From: Craspedostauros australis
Taxonomy: Eukaryota; Bacillariophyta; Bacillariophyceae; Mastogloiales; Achnanthaceae
Direction: 5' to 3'
Assembly: GCA_026770025.1 (NCBI GenBank)
Contig: JAMXDE010000026.1
Span: 310,001 to 374,000 of the forward strand
Length of the DNA stretch: 64,000 nucleotides
The notes beneath the pieces are model-generated. The model was not told the DNA's origin and did not search any database. It was given only the letters and a program-made list of their open reading frames with translations. The position numbers and the translations under genes were made by a program. This document shows positions 54,036 through 64,000 of this stretch, piece by piece; the first letter of the stretch is position 1, and each line of letters begins with the position of its first letter.

Positions 54036-54606
54036 CTTGGAACCTGCCCTTCTGATGGTCGCGATACCTACAGATGTACGGACATGATGTGTGTACCGTC
54101 GTTGCCGTCGTTCTCTTCGCTGCCTTGGCCTTTGCCTCGTCCTTGTCTTTCCCTTCTTCATGTGGGACTTTCTGGTATACCAGTCGCTCGTAGGTATGCT
54201 TCCTCGCCACATTCAAGGATGAACAACACAGTTGGTGCGATGATGTGCCTGCAATCACCGCGAGAATCAACAGCAAGTCAAGCCAAACTCGTTAACATCA
54301 TAAAATCAAACTTCGTCTACTTTTTCTTGTAATCGCAAACGCAAGTTGAAACAGAAAACAAGCAGCAGCAACCATGATATTCACAAGGCAACAACACCCA
54401 CCTCATCCTTTCCTCCTCTCACCTCATCCCTTCCTCCATCAACAGTTACTTTCCATGATGGGAGCTCCACCATTCCCCTTCCCACCAATGCGCCACCGTC
54501 ATCGCCATCATCGTCATCACCGTCATCAGTCCCGCAAACACCGACACGCTTCTGACAGAAACGCCGAAATGAAGTGCTGCGGTATGCCCTTGTTGCGTTG
54601 CACACC
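54036..54606. other. Upstream region of the small heat shock gene
   Basis: Probable promoter and leader of the HSP20 gene, now bordered by the LINE. An ATG frame at 54374-54610 (Pro/His-rich, 78 codons) overlaps the HSP20 start in another frame and may be an upstream open frame or a frameshifted extension. No clear heat-shock element array was found by eye. Confidence 0.5.
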
Positions 54607-55281
54607 ATGAGTGCAGATGAGCGTGCGACTGAGCCATGCCAGGCACCAATACCAAAGAAAACACCCACTACCGCCACCACAGCTACCACCAGCAACAGTA
54701 ACAGCAGTAACACATCCACACCCAAGATCGACATCCCATCCATCAAGATCATCGATGGCGACAGTGACAGCGATCGCAACTTCACCATCGCCCTTGATGT
54801 TCCTGGATACCATTTGAACAACATCGACATCACGTTGAAGCCGGATGACCATGTGGATGCGATGGTGCTGGAGATCAAAGGAAAGCGAGACAACCGTGTG
54901 TACTCTGCATCATTCGAAAAGAGATTCCGCCTGTGTGATTCGCGATTTGACTTGGAGAAAGTGGACGCCGAGCTGCTGGATGGACTGTTGACCATCACGC
55001 TGCCAAAGAAGCATCTGGGTAAAGATGGCGGCCGTCGTGTCATCCGCATTCGCGATGGTGCCTCGAGCAACGCTTCGAGCAGTGTCACAGGTGATGGTTT
55101 GGATGTCGCCGAAGCCAAACCATCAAGAGAGACGCAAGCGGGACAGCCACAATCGGCGGCACACACCCACGTGACCAAGGTCGAAGCGGAACATGTGAAC
55201 GAAGAAAAAGAAGCAGATGATGAGGATGTTGTTGATCGTGCCACCAACATGGATGACGACAACACCAGCGACGGCAATTAA
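54607..55281 (+). CDS. Small heat shock protein (HSP20/alpha-crystallin family)
   Basis: 224-residue chaperone. An alpha-crystallin domain covers residues about 53-150: NFTIALDVPGYHLNNIDIT at the start and the signature DGLLTITLPKK near 125-135, with KRFRL in the middle strand region. Such proteins bind unfolding proteins without ATP and form oligomers. The N-terminal 45 residues are Thr/Asn/Ser-rich. The C-terminal 75 residues are Ala/Glu/Asp-rich and lack an obvious I-X-I/V motif after VIRI. The first in-frame ATG was used. No organelle signal is apparent, so a cytosolic or nuclear location is inferred. Confidence 0.85.
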   Translation: MSADERATEPCQAPIPKKTPTTATTATTSNSNSSNTSTPKIDIPSIKIIDGDSDSDRNFTIALDVPGYHLNNIDITLKPDDHVDAMVLEIKGKRDNRVYSASFEKRFRLCDSRFDLEKVDAELLDGLLTITLPKKHLGKDGGRRVIRIRDGASSNASSSVTGDGLDVAEAKPSRETQAGQPQSAAHTHVTKVEAEHVNEEKEADDEDVVDRATNMDDDNTSDGN

Positions 55282-55759
55282 AATAATTACCCTGAATGGG
55301 AGAAGTTCGAAGCTTAGGAAACGGATCCAGAATGGACGGGCCTGGATCATACTCGTAGATACAGTCAGGAAGTATCAACCCATACTGTCGTGGCCGGCAT
55401 GGAGTAGCGGAGACGAGCACGCGCGCCATTCCATTAGAAATGATTGATTGCTCAACGAGAATGACTAGTCCTCTGCTCCCCTTGGTACTGTAGGTATTCA
55501 TTGTGTGCATGGTGCATCATCATGAATGTTCTTAAAATCGCAGCTACCAGCATCGTTGCTGTAGTCTTCGGCAGCGCCGATGCACTCCAATGGGACGACG
55601 ACAATACTGGCATGGTTGGCGCGGCTGAGCAGTAGTGTCGAGAGGATGCAACGGGCAGCTTGAGCCGCGTAGTGCTGCCAATCGATGTATTGCGACAGGT
55701 CGTTCCAACGGTGATTGTCATCGTCATCGTCGTCGTTCCTGCTGATGTTGTTTCCAGTA
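55282..55759. other. Spacer downstream of HSP20
   Basis: Convergent spacer between HSP20 (+) and the decayed minus-strand gene. A minus-strand open frame here continues from the decayed gene (DVQLTFVGDGGSAYIKF) but shows no independent identity. Confidence 0.4.
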
Positions 55760-56335
55760 GGATGCGGAATTTGATGTAGGCAGACCCACCATCACCGACG
55801 AACGTCAACTGGACATCCAGGAGATGGTAACAATCGATGTGAAACACAGATCAGCATCGCTGTCCGTGTCTGCGCAATCCGAAGCAGGCCTGCCGGACGA
55901 CGCTGTGAGTGGCATCACGCTGGTCGCGGCAGATCAACCGAATCTCGAATTCTTCGGCTCGCTCTTCTGGATGTTGTCATCTCTCAGCAACGGCAGGAAG
56001 CTGTAGGCACCAGGAGGCAAGCGCAACTTGCGCACCATCGTGGGCGTCAGACTTCTTGCGACTTCCATGAGGTCCGCATCCAGATCGTCGCGATGATTGT
56101 TGCATGGGGACCAGTGGAAAGTTCTCGCCTTCTATTGCAGAACGTGTCCTTGAGACAGTGGGCCTCGTCAGTGGGTGTGGGGATCATCTTCTCCATGGCG
56201 GGAAAGACGAAGGCATCACGGATGACGTACGCGCAGAGCCGATGATCCTGGTTCTCGCAGCTCCTTGATGTGCTTGTTGGGCGCCATGACGCCGTATCCC
56301 GCGGCGCCGTCGATGCTGCGACTGTCGAAGCCCAT
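55760..56335 (-). pseudogene. Decayed gene of unknown family, coding-like segments in different frames
   Basis: Four successive minus-strand stretches have coding-like codon choice but lie in shifting frames: one from the ATG at 56335 (MGFDSRSIDGAAGYGVMAP), one containing AYVIRDAFVFPAMEKM, one containing TPTMVRKLRLPPGAYSFLPL ending at a stop at 55934-55936, and a last one with DVQLTFVGDGGSAYIKF. No domain is recognised. One shift could be a short intron (donor GTACGT near 56231, acceptor aatag near 56137), but that would discard the second coding-like segment, so frameshift decay is favoured. Its first 25 residues resemble the small frame at 45130. Confidence 0.4.
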
Positions 56336-58379
56336 GGTCGAATGAACGAATCGGTGCGCCAAGAGTGTGGTGATGTGGAAGTGGGCATCACGGATCTTTG
56401 GTTGGTTTGTGTTGGAGTTGTTGCACACATCGAGGCGTGGTTGGATACGAGGTACTGTGCAGACGACGAAGAGAACGGTTCTGTTTTGATGCGAGAACAA
56501 GGGTGTCGCGTCCGTTGATTTCATTGGTGGATCGCCTAATGGAGAATCCTTCTTGAAATGGTATCTTTGTTCTACCCGCACGCGTGCACGCACAAACGAC
56601 AGTTTTGCGAATGCGCCAGCAACAACCACCCAAGACAGAAGATCTTTTCTTTTCTTTGTGACTGTCGCAGTTGCTCGATTGATTGATTGATTGATTGATT
56701 GGTTGGTTGGTTGGTGTAGTCTCCCATGTGACGATCGCAGTGGGGACTCTTGTGGAATCAACGACTCCGAGCTTCGCCAAACCAAAGCAAGCAACGTGGA
56801 AACCGACACGGAAACGAAATGACAATGGCGAAGATGCCGTCCACGATCGTGTGGACATGAGAAAGGCGAAGGATCTGCGGGCACTGCCTCTCTCCGCACA
56901 TCAAATGAATCCACGGCATTGGTCTCTTTCATGAGACTGACAACATGCTGCAATCTCGGAAGTAGCCACCAACGACGATGGTCGAAGGACGCAGCTCAGG
57001 CACATCAGCATGAAGTGCTGGGTGCCACATCGTTGCCACGGGGCCGCCAACTAGAAGGTGCCGTGCTTGGTGCATTACCTTGTTCGTATGAATCCAACGA
57101 TACCATACATATCTGGAGGTAGGCTACAGCGTTAACGCTATGGCGCTCTCCATTCACGGATCCAGAAGTATGACGGAGCATCCATCTCGCGCATGTCAAC
57201 ACCACACCGACGCTTCGTTGCTTCGTCGGCACATCTCCATGATGAATTGGATAAAAATAGCCATGGCAACATTCCTGCGCAACTGGAGACCGTTGCGGAA
57301 CCACAGATGAAAGATGGGAGGGTTGGTCTCGGCCGGTGATGGGGTGTTTCTAGCGATCGTTGGTGTGACGCGAGACTTGGAGACGCGAATAGCACGTACG
57401 TGCGTCCGATTAAAGTCTGGAAGTGTTCGAGATACGCATACTGACTAGCAGGTGTGGGTGAGAGCACTTGGCATTGACGCGGGGGTACTTCCACACGAAA
57501 TGATCGGTGCTTCAGTGGTTCTGTTGACTCGATGGTTGACTGATCGGTTGGCTGGTCGGTTCGTTGAGTGGACTGCTCTACATTCTCTGCTGCCATGCAT
57601 GCTCTGCAACGATATTTGTTGCGGGTGATGCAAACGACTACAGCATGGTATTAACATGGTATTGATACACACTCTCGTAATGAATCCAAACAAGACACGT
57701 GCTCGATGCACCAAACAATTCTTGGTCTTACGCATGATACGTACAGTTCATTTTGTTGCTGCTGCTGCTGCCAAGCCGCAAGGAACTCATCTACCCTCGG
57801 GTGCCCTGCATCTGCAGCCACCCTTGCAGGTGTTTGTTCCCAAAGTGGTTCCGCGCAGTGACGTCCGCACTAAGCGAGTCGACCAGATGTTTCGCCACGC
57901 GTAAACTACGGCTCTCCAAACGAGTTCTCCACCTGTGTGGCACGCTGCGGTTGAGTACCTTGGAATACTGATATGGCAACACAAGCAATCGTCACACAGT
58001 TGTCTTGGCAGAACAGCAGTTGTTTTGTTGCATGACGCTCTCCTTAGAACCTTTAGATTCGGTTGTTGCTACTATTGATGTAGTTGTATTTTCATTTTCG
58101 CTACATTCCAGTGTGGTTGTCATGTCGTTGGGGAACACTGATGATGCCAGCATGAGATATGGCAATTGACTGAGGACATGCCGCAAATGTGTGCATCCAA
58201 ACCACACACCACATGTACTCGTAGTGCTGTATGATTTGTTGCATGTGTGCGTACCAATACGTGTGCATGTGTGTGATTGCGCGTTTGGCGGAGAGTATTG
58301 TTTGTGCTGGTTTGTTCTACTGTTGCACATCATTGAGGAATATGCAGAGGGTACTTTTGGAGTGGAAATTTTGTATCGA
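56336..58379. other. Region with no supported gene
   Basis: 2 kb between the decayed gene and the 3' end of the epsin gene. It contains a gatt/ggtt simple repeat and short open frames with irregular composition. Nothing coding or structural is recognised. Confidence 0.5.
56677..56714. repeat. Tetranucleotide repeat (gatt)n(ggtt)n
   Basis: Six gatt units run directly into ggtt units, a simple-sequence tract in non-coding DNA. Confidence 0.85.
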
Positions 58380-60956
58380 TCATGGCCAGTTCCCAGGCAT
58401 TCCTCCGTTGTTGCCATTGTTCATCTGTGGGTTCATGCCGCCCATTCCATTCATGTTGGGCATGCCGCCGCCACCTTGCTGCTGCTGCTGTTGCATCATC
58501 ATCATCATCATTTGTTGCATCATTTGCGGCGTCACCTGCTGACCCTGTTGTTGCATCATCATGGTCATTTGCTGCATCATTTGCGGTGTAACTCCTGGCA
58601 TGCCGCCGACTTGCGGTTGCTGTGGCTGCTTCTGCGGCGTGGGTGCCTTTGGTGCGAGGGATGCGGGATCCATCATGCTGCTGATGGCATCGCTGCCTCC
58701 GGCGACGGGGTTTCCCAATGGCATGGCCATGCCAGACATTCCACCAGCGGCTCCGACACCGACACCGGCCTGCTGGTGCGTTGCCCCTGCGTTGCTTCCG
58801 AAGGCAGGCTCGGCAGGCTTTTCCTTCTTTTCATTCTTGGACAATCCGTCGAGGGATACCAACGTTCCGAACGGGTCGTTGCTTTTGGCCGCGACTGCTG
58901 CTGGGGCGGGTGCCGCTGATCCACCAAAGTCACCGAATTCATCGTCGTCTGGTGCGGCAGTCGGAACGGGTGCCATTGTAGCAGGCGGAGCCGCCATGGT
59001 CATGCTGCCAAAGGCATTGGTCATTCCGTTAACCTGCGGCTGGGCTGGTGCGGCAGAAAAGGCACCGAAGGCATCGTTGGCAGGCTGGGCGGCCTGCGGT
59101 GGTGCTGGCGGTGGTGCTATGGATACAGGTGCGACACGGGCAGAAGCGAAGGCATCGAATTCATCCACGACGGCTGGGGCTGGCTCCGATTTGGTTCCCG
59201 CTGCGGCCGCAAAGTTCGCAAAGTCGTCATCCGCCGGTGCAGCAGCCGCAGGAGTTGGTGCTGGCGCAGCGTCGAACGAAAACAAGTCGACCTCTGCGGT
59301 GTGATGTGCCGTGTTGCAGGAGTGCGGCGCATCCATGGAGCGTTTGGTATTAGTTGCATCCAACGATTCCACCATGTTTTGCAGAGTAAAATATCAAGTG
59401 ATCCGTTCGTAGGCATCGCGATGTCGTTGCAATAATTGCATTGAGTGGGTAAACTGGTGAGTGAATGAATGAATGCACGAATGCAAATGAATGAACCAGA
59501 TCTGAATGTCACGACGTTGCGTCGGACCTTTCCAAACAAGTATGCAAGCAACACGCACGAAACAAGAAGTGCCGAGAGAGAGAGCGAGAGAGAGGAAGGA
59601 TGAATTCCGCACAATGACGTACCTGGTGCTGCTGGGGCAGGCGCAGGAGCAGAAACTGCGGACTTGGATGCCGACTGCTTCTTCTTGCTGGAGGATTTCT
59701 TCTTGCTCTTCTTTTTCTTTCCCTCGTCCGGAATGGTGGCAAAGGTGGGTGCTGGGTTGGCGGAGCGGTTGTCCGATGCGTAGCGTCCGGAGTAGGCGCT
59801 GTTGGTGCCTCCGCGACCGGAATCGATTCCACCTTCGCCGTATCCGCCGCCGCCACCACCACCGCTGTCCCATCCACCATCCGAGTTGCCGTAGCCGGAG
59901 TACTTGTTGGCTCCACCGCTGCGCTTGGCGTTGGATGCGGTCGCTCCCTTGCCGCCGAACTTCTCGCGCAGCTTGCGGGCGCGCTGACGTTCCTCCCGGA
60001 CGCGCTCATCGTCCGACAGCATCTCTAGGATCTGCTTGGACTTCTCGCGCACACCAAGTCCACGATCGATGGTGCCTTCGTAGTAGTTGAACTGTCCCAA
60101 GCGGCGCAGCGCGTGGCCGTGATTCCTTCCATCGTCCACGCACTTCTCGGAGCCGTTCTTGATGAGGTGCTCCAGCAGGGTGAGTCCCTTGAAGACGATC
60201 TTCCAGGCTGCCGGACGCTGCGTCTCGATGGCCTCCCACATGAGACGCGTGACGACGGCGAATCGATCGTAGTCGTACGTGTCCCTCGCGATCTCGTTCA
60301 TGAGAGTGGAGGAGGCGCCCCAGTTCTTGTGGGACAGCACATCGTACACGCGCGCTTCCACGTCGGTCTTTGGCTTCACCTGGTTGAGGCTGTATTTGTT
60401 TCAGGGTGGTGTATTGTAGAGTGGTGTGTTGTAGAGTATGATGCAGGGAATATTGCGGAGTGTGTTGAAGAGGTTGCAACAACGGGTAAATGGGTAAGTG
60501 GAGGAGGCAATACATCACAATACATTATGGCATTCATCATATCACATGTTGATCATCAGGCAGAGTCAGAGACAGAACGCAACTCCTTGCTCGGAATGCA
60601 TTGGCGCTGTTTGGTGTTGGAGTATTGGCGGTGCAGTGTTTGGCCTAACCTTTGGCCTCGATCGTGCATCATATACTGTGTGCTGTGCATTCTTGGCGCC
60701 ATCTTCATGCCATCTCTGCCGCCCTCTCTCTCGTCAACAGAAGCCAAGACAAGGCAGACCAAGCCAAGGTGTAGAAGGCAGCAGCACCAGAAGCCAGAAG
60801 CGTACAGACTCCCCACAGCACCGGTGGGACTATATCACACGCCATGCCACTCCATGCCATGCACTCCGACATACACTCCGACATGCTTTGCAGGACTCAC
60901 GTATCCTCAGCAAGATTGCGGACCTTGTCGATGCTCAGGTCCTTCAGAAAATCCAT
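58380..60956 (-). CDS. Epsin-like ENTH-domain endocytic/trafficking adaptor
   Basis: Predicted three-exon gene, complement of 58380-59293, 59623-60389 and 60901-60956, giving 578 residues. Splice sites are GATAC|GTGAGT to tacag and CACCAG|GTACGT to ccgcag; phases match at both joins (intron lengths 511 and 329 bp). Exon 1 supplies the start of the ENTH domain (MDFLKDLSIDKVRNLAEDT), which continues with EARVYDVLSHKNWGASS and LMNEIARDT and ends near residue 150. ENTH domains bind phosphoinositides and curve membranes. The tail has a Gly-rich stretch, a Lys/Ser patch, acidic DDEFGDF- and DPFG-type motifs that can bind clathrin adaptors, and a Met/Gln-rich C-terminus. It probably acts in clathrin-coated vesicle formation at the plasma membrane, trans-Golgi or endosome. 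EpsinR/CLINT-like features are suggested by the N-terminus. It is divergent from the SPF27-like gene. Confidence 0.87.
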
Positions 60957-61670
60957 CTTCGCTTGCGCTCGTTGGTTGCTGTTGCTGCTCCTTCCGTTCA
61001 ATGATGCGTCCGGATGCTGGCGATACGATTCAAGTGCTCTGCTCTGCGAGTATGCACGAGTCTGCTCAGAGATGGAGAACGTAACGTTTGTATTGGTATG
61101 GTAAGAGGAGCCGCTCTGTGCTGCTGGTGTTGGCGTTGCGGATGGAGACGCCACCAATGCAAAGGAAGAGATCTGGCGATGGTGCTGTTTTGCGCCGCAT
61201 CACATTGCACCGGTTGAGCGCACTTCACTGCGTGTGTCTGAGCGCGTTTTCGCTTCTGTGCGCGCGCAGACCGCGGCATTGCGAACAGAAATGACTTTCC
61301 AAGGAGTCACACGAATCGAAGGACACCGGGATTGCTCGTGTGGTCACATTAGTCGATGAATTGAATCTCATCCACGACACACAACTGCCCACAACCACCC
61401 AAAAAACAAGCACGCTGAAGATGGCGCAGAATCAACCAACGAAACATCAACGTGAACCATGGCGAGGGAACCATCACCAGCATGATCATCCAGCATGATC
61501 ATCCAGCATGATCCTGAGCATGGACATGCACATGGACATGGAGATAATCGCAACTGTGGACGCAAGCATCAACAACATCAAAGGTAACGACGCATCATCT
61601 GACACCGCAGCACCGTGACACTGACACCGAAACATCAATCGCGGAAGCAGAACAGCGCCAATCCAACAAC
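60957..61670. promoter_or_regulatory. Divergent promoter region of epsin and SPF27-like genes
   Basis: The 714 bp between two divergent ATG codons hold both promoters. A 13-bp repeat lies at 61481-61506. A ggtaac at about 61585 followed by gcag near 61608 could bound a small leader intron of the plus-strand gene, but this is unproven. Confidence 0.4.
61481..61506. repeat. 13-bp direct repeat
   Basis: Two perfect copies of catgatcatccag and a third partial copy in the leader of the SPF27-like gene. Confidence 0.8.
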
Positions 61671-62372
61671 ATGCCCAACACCTCCGTTCTCACCATCAAC
61701 GATGGCACCAAGGTCGTCTTCGATTCCTTGCCCTACATCGATCAGATCCATCCCGATTATGAGGACTACGCCATGGCCTTGATCGATGAGGAGCTGCAGA
61801 AGGCCAGTTCCGACGCCATGCACCCGCGTGTGCAGGAGATGGAATCGAAGCAACCGTCGGGCGGCAGCAGCGCGGATGACAACAGCAGCAACCGAACGGA
61901 CATTCTCAACAAGGAGTACCAGACCCTCATCGTGGATGGCGAGTACAAATCGCGCAACCATCTCAAGATCGTCGATCAGCTCTCGAAGGGCACGGCGCCT
62001 GGCATGCAAGATGAGGATGGAATGGACGTGGAAGGCGACGACGACGATGTCATCCGAAAGCAACGCAAAGCGGTCCGCCACGCCAGAGCCCGCTACGAGG
62101 CCGAACGGTTGCGCCATCTCACGCTGGAGGCCGAGAAAGGGGAGTCGACCAAGCAATGGAAGGCCTGCGTCGATGGATGGCTCAAGGGAGTGCAGGTGGG
62201 ACAGGAGGCCTCGCTCAAGCGTCAGCGCGATGCTGTCGAGGAGGTCAACTTCCAAAGAGAGCAGCTGCAGGCGCAGGACTTTGCTCCCCAGTTCCAGGAG
62301 CTTGAGGATGACTACCGCCAGTCGGTCCACAGAAGGAATCAGTACGAGCATGCGATGATGTCCATGACGTAG
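61671..62372 (+). CDS. BCAS2: SPF27/BCAS2-like component of the PRP19 (NineTeen) spliceosome complex
   Basis: 233-residue protein. The N-terminal VFDSLPYIDQIHPDYEDYAMALIDEEL segment is the family hallmark (short hydrophobic, LPY-DQ, then an acidic helix). The C-terminal half is a long coiled coil in which AVEEVNFQREQLQ and FQELEDDYRQSV correspond to the conserved W/NxxR and SxWxxLVxxNYE region of BCAS2/SPF27. The protein would scaffold PRP19 and CDC5L during spliceosome activation in the nucleus. An Asp/Ser-rich loop (residues about 60-80) and an acidic patch near 115-125 are variable in the family. The start is the first ATG. Family assignment is from motif and length (human about 225 residues). 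Confidence 0.82.
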   Translation: MPNTSVLTINDGTKVVFDSLPYIDQIHPDYEDYAMALIDEELQKASSDAMHPRVQEMESKQPSGGSSADDNSSNRTDILNKEYQTLIVDGEYKSRNHLKIVDQLSKGTAPGMQDEDGMDVEGDDDDVIRKQRKAVRHARARYEAERLRHLTLEAEKGESTKQWKACVDGWLKGVQVGQEASLKRQRDAVEEVNFQREQLQAQDFAPQFQELEDDYRQSVHRRNQYEHAMMSMT

Positions 62373-64000
62373 GTCATCAACACGGAAAAGAGAACAAATC
62401 AAATGGACAATGGATGAATTATTGGATACTGTGCGATCGCATGTGTTGGATGATTGGGTGATTGGGCGATGGAATACATATAGTAGATCAGCAGCCAGCT
62501 GGGTGCGGTCGAGCAACAATCAGAGCGGTCGCAGATCCCCCGCACGTTGCGTTTGTATGGATGAATCCGCACTTGGAGAAGCAGGCAGCATGCGGCCAAT
62601 ACTGCCACAACGGTACTCAAGGGTAAAATACCATTGGACTCTCTCTTCCCTCATGCAGAACGTACCATAGTGCACGGAAGGTAGCATTGCTGAATTCGAA
62701 TGACAACGCGCGCAAAGACATGTCCAAGAACAACATCACGCAGGGAATCGTACTCGTAATGAATGAGGCAGTTAAGTACGCCGCCCATTTGCCCGTCGAC
62801 TCGTATCTCGTACGTCTGTGTATGGATAGCGGATGCAGTGACCGGTTGCGGCTCAATTGCAGCATCGTGCCTCGGTGTGTCAATTGCGTGCTGCCATTTG
62901 ATGTTGGACTTGCGTACAGGCACAAGGTGCCAAGAGCATTCAAACACGGAGCGTGCCATGTTGGTAAGGTTCGTTGCAGCTTCTTGGGCATTGGTTCATC
63001 CACACTTGCAGTGCTCTGATGCGAGCACAAGTGCACCCTGTGAACAGAGCATGGCGACCGTCATAGCCTTGGCGCAGCTACCGTGTGGCGGGCCAATCGA
63101 CTGAGTCATCCTGACACAAGCGCTAGTACTATCTCTGATGTACCACACATACGTATCGCACTGCAGAATGGAGTACACTCTATTTTAGAGCACAAGCCTC
63201 ATTCGTCGTCTCAGAACCAGAAGTGGGATTGGTTCAATAGGAGTTGGATCGAAGAGAGGATGGAACGGCTCTGGCAGAATCAAGAAGCTTCGATGAAAAT
63301 AATGGCCATCACTTTTACAAATCTCCAAGTGAGAAAGGAGACAACGGATGCACTCACATGACGGCAGCATCGCCGAACAACTGGGAAGCTGTGGATGAAC
63401 AAATTCCTTCAAACTCACAGGCCTCGACAAAATCGGTTGGGTTGATGCATGTATTCACGCCTCCATCATGCGGGGAAGCAATGGAACGTTGCCTTCGATT
63501 CGTGTGGGAAGGAGGCGAGGGCAGTGCCGACGAATGACGAATGCAACCGGTGGTAGAATAGAATAGAATAGAATATTAGACTCCAACCTCCCAACAATAT
63601 TGGACGATGCAGACTCCCCGAACAGGAGCGAAGACTTTGATGCTATGGGGATGGCTGATCTATTGCAATCTATTATACTATTCAGATGCATGGGCGAATG
63701 CAAGCGGGAGTACATACGAATGGCCAGGAGATTGAACTCTCTCTGTTGGTAGACATCTGTTATTAGTCGAGGAGGGCAGCCAACGGACCCAACACCAATG
63801 GAACGCCACAGATCGTTCATGACTGCGGACTGCTCTTTTCCTGGAATACGCACAACACTGTCCTCGATGGAGACGCATGGTCGCCTTGCGAGGCCCCCTT
63901 CCTGCGCACCCGTAGTTCGTGGAGAATCTGCAACAAATCTCCCGCTCTCTCTCTAAAGCTATTAGTCCTATGGAGTATGCTCGCATGCTCACATCAACGA
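62373..64000. other. Terminal region with no supported gene
   Basis: Downstream of the SPF27-like gene. Many overlapping short open frames occur on both strands with no family resemblance. A gaata simple repeat lies near 63555-63580. A gene continuing beyond the window edge cannot be excluded. Confidence 0.5.

Noticed and set aside
53920-54276. Extension of LINE ORF1 beyond the element
   Set aside because: The extra codons lie partly in host DNA beyond the target duplication, so they are not part of the element's protein.
62687-63104. Overlapping plus-strand open frames of about 110 codons
   Set aside because: Irregular composition, mutually overlapping, and no family resemblance.

Overview
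The window is nuclear DNA of a photosynthetic stramenopile, most likely a diatom. The evidence is a spliced fucoxanthin-chlorophyll a/c light-harvesting gene whose precursor starts with an ASAFAP-like plastid signal, short GT-AG introns, and several families that are common or expanded in diatoms: tandem helicase-associated domains, ankyrin plus CbxX-type AAA proteins, a diatom-type cyclin, and a conserved 'VQF...PIQLGW' family. No species can be named from sequence alone. Intron boundaries were placed by eye from splice signals, phase and family continuity, so they are predictions.

Layout. 1-9.8 kb: a Nudix hydrolase (+) and a helicase-associated-domain protein (-), then 3.7 kb with no supported gene. 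9.8-17.5 kb: an NSUN5-like rRNA methyltransferase (+) and a divergent pair of ankyrin-AAA paralogues, one with a normal ATPase site and one with a broken site. 17.9-24.8 kb: a mitochondrial thiamine pyrophosphate carrier, a WDR89-like protein and the light-harvesting gene, all minus strand. 26.2-29.6 kb: two tandem paralogues of the unknown diatom family (+). 30.6-33.7 kb: a cyclin (-) divergent from a BRD8-like bromodomain protein (+). 34.3-38.8 kb: an F-box-like/armadillo gene (-) whose coding sequence is interrupted by a transposon. 41.6-42.9 kb: a second transposon of the same design. 43.2 kb: a D-amino-acid oxidase. 45.3-54.0 kb: a complete non-LTR retrotransposon with two intact ORFs and a perfect 16-bp target duplication. 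54.6-62.4 kb: a small heat shock protein, a decayed gene, an epsin and the spliceosomal protein SPF27/BCAS2. The last 1.6 kb holds no supported gene.

Most genes are unrelated housekeeping functions: RNA modification and splicing, vesicle traffic, mitochondrial transport, light harvesting, cell cycle and chromatin. They do not form a cluster.

The most notable signal is a pair of non-autonomous DNA transposons (37,439-38,264 and 41,561-42,921). Each has inverted ends that begin GG and contain CCGG(T/C)AAA, a 3-bp CTG target duplication, and two direct-repeat arrays (29-bp or 20-bp units) flanking a unique core. The first sits exactly between two codons of the F-box/armadillo gene. Removing it with one target copy restores the frame. 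The element also carries a GT donor in one terminal repeat, and its target duplication supplies the AG acceptor, so it may act as a newly made intron.
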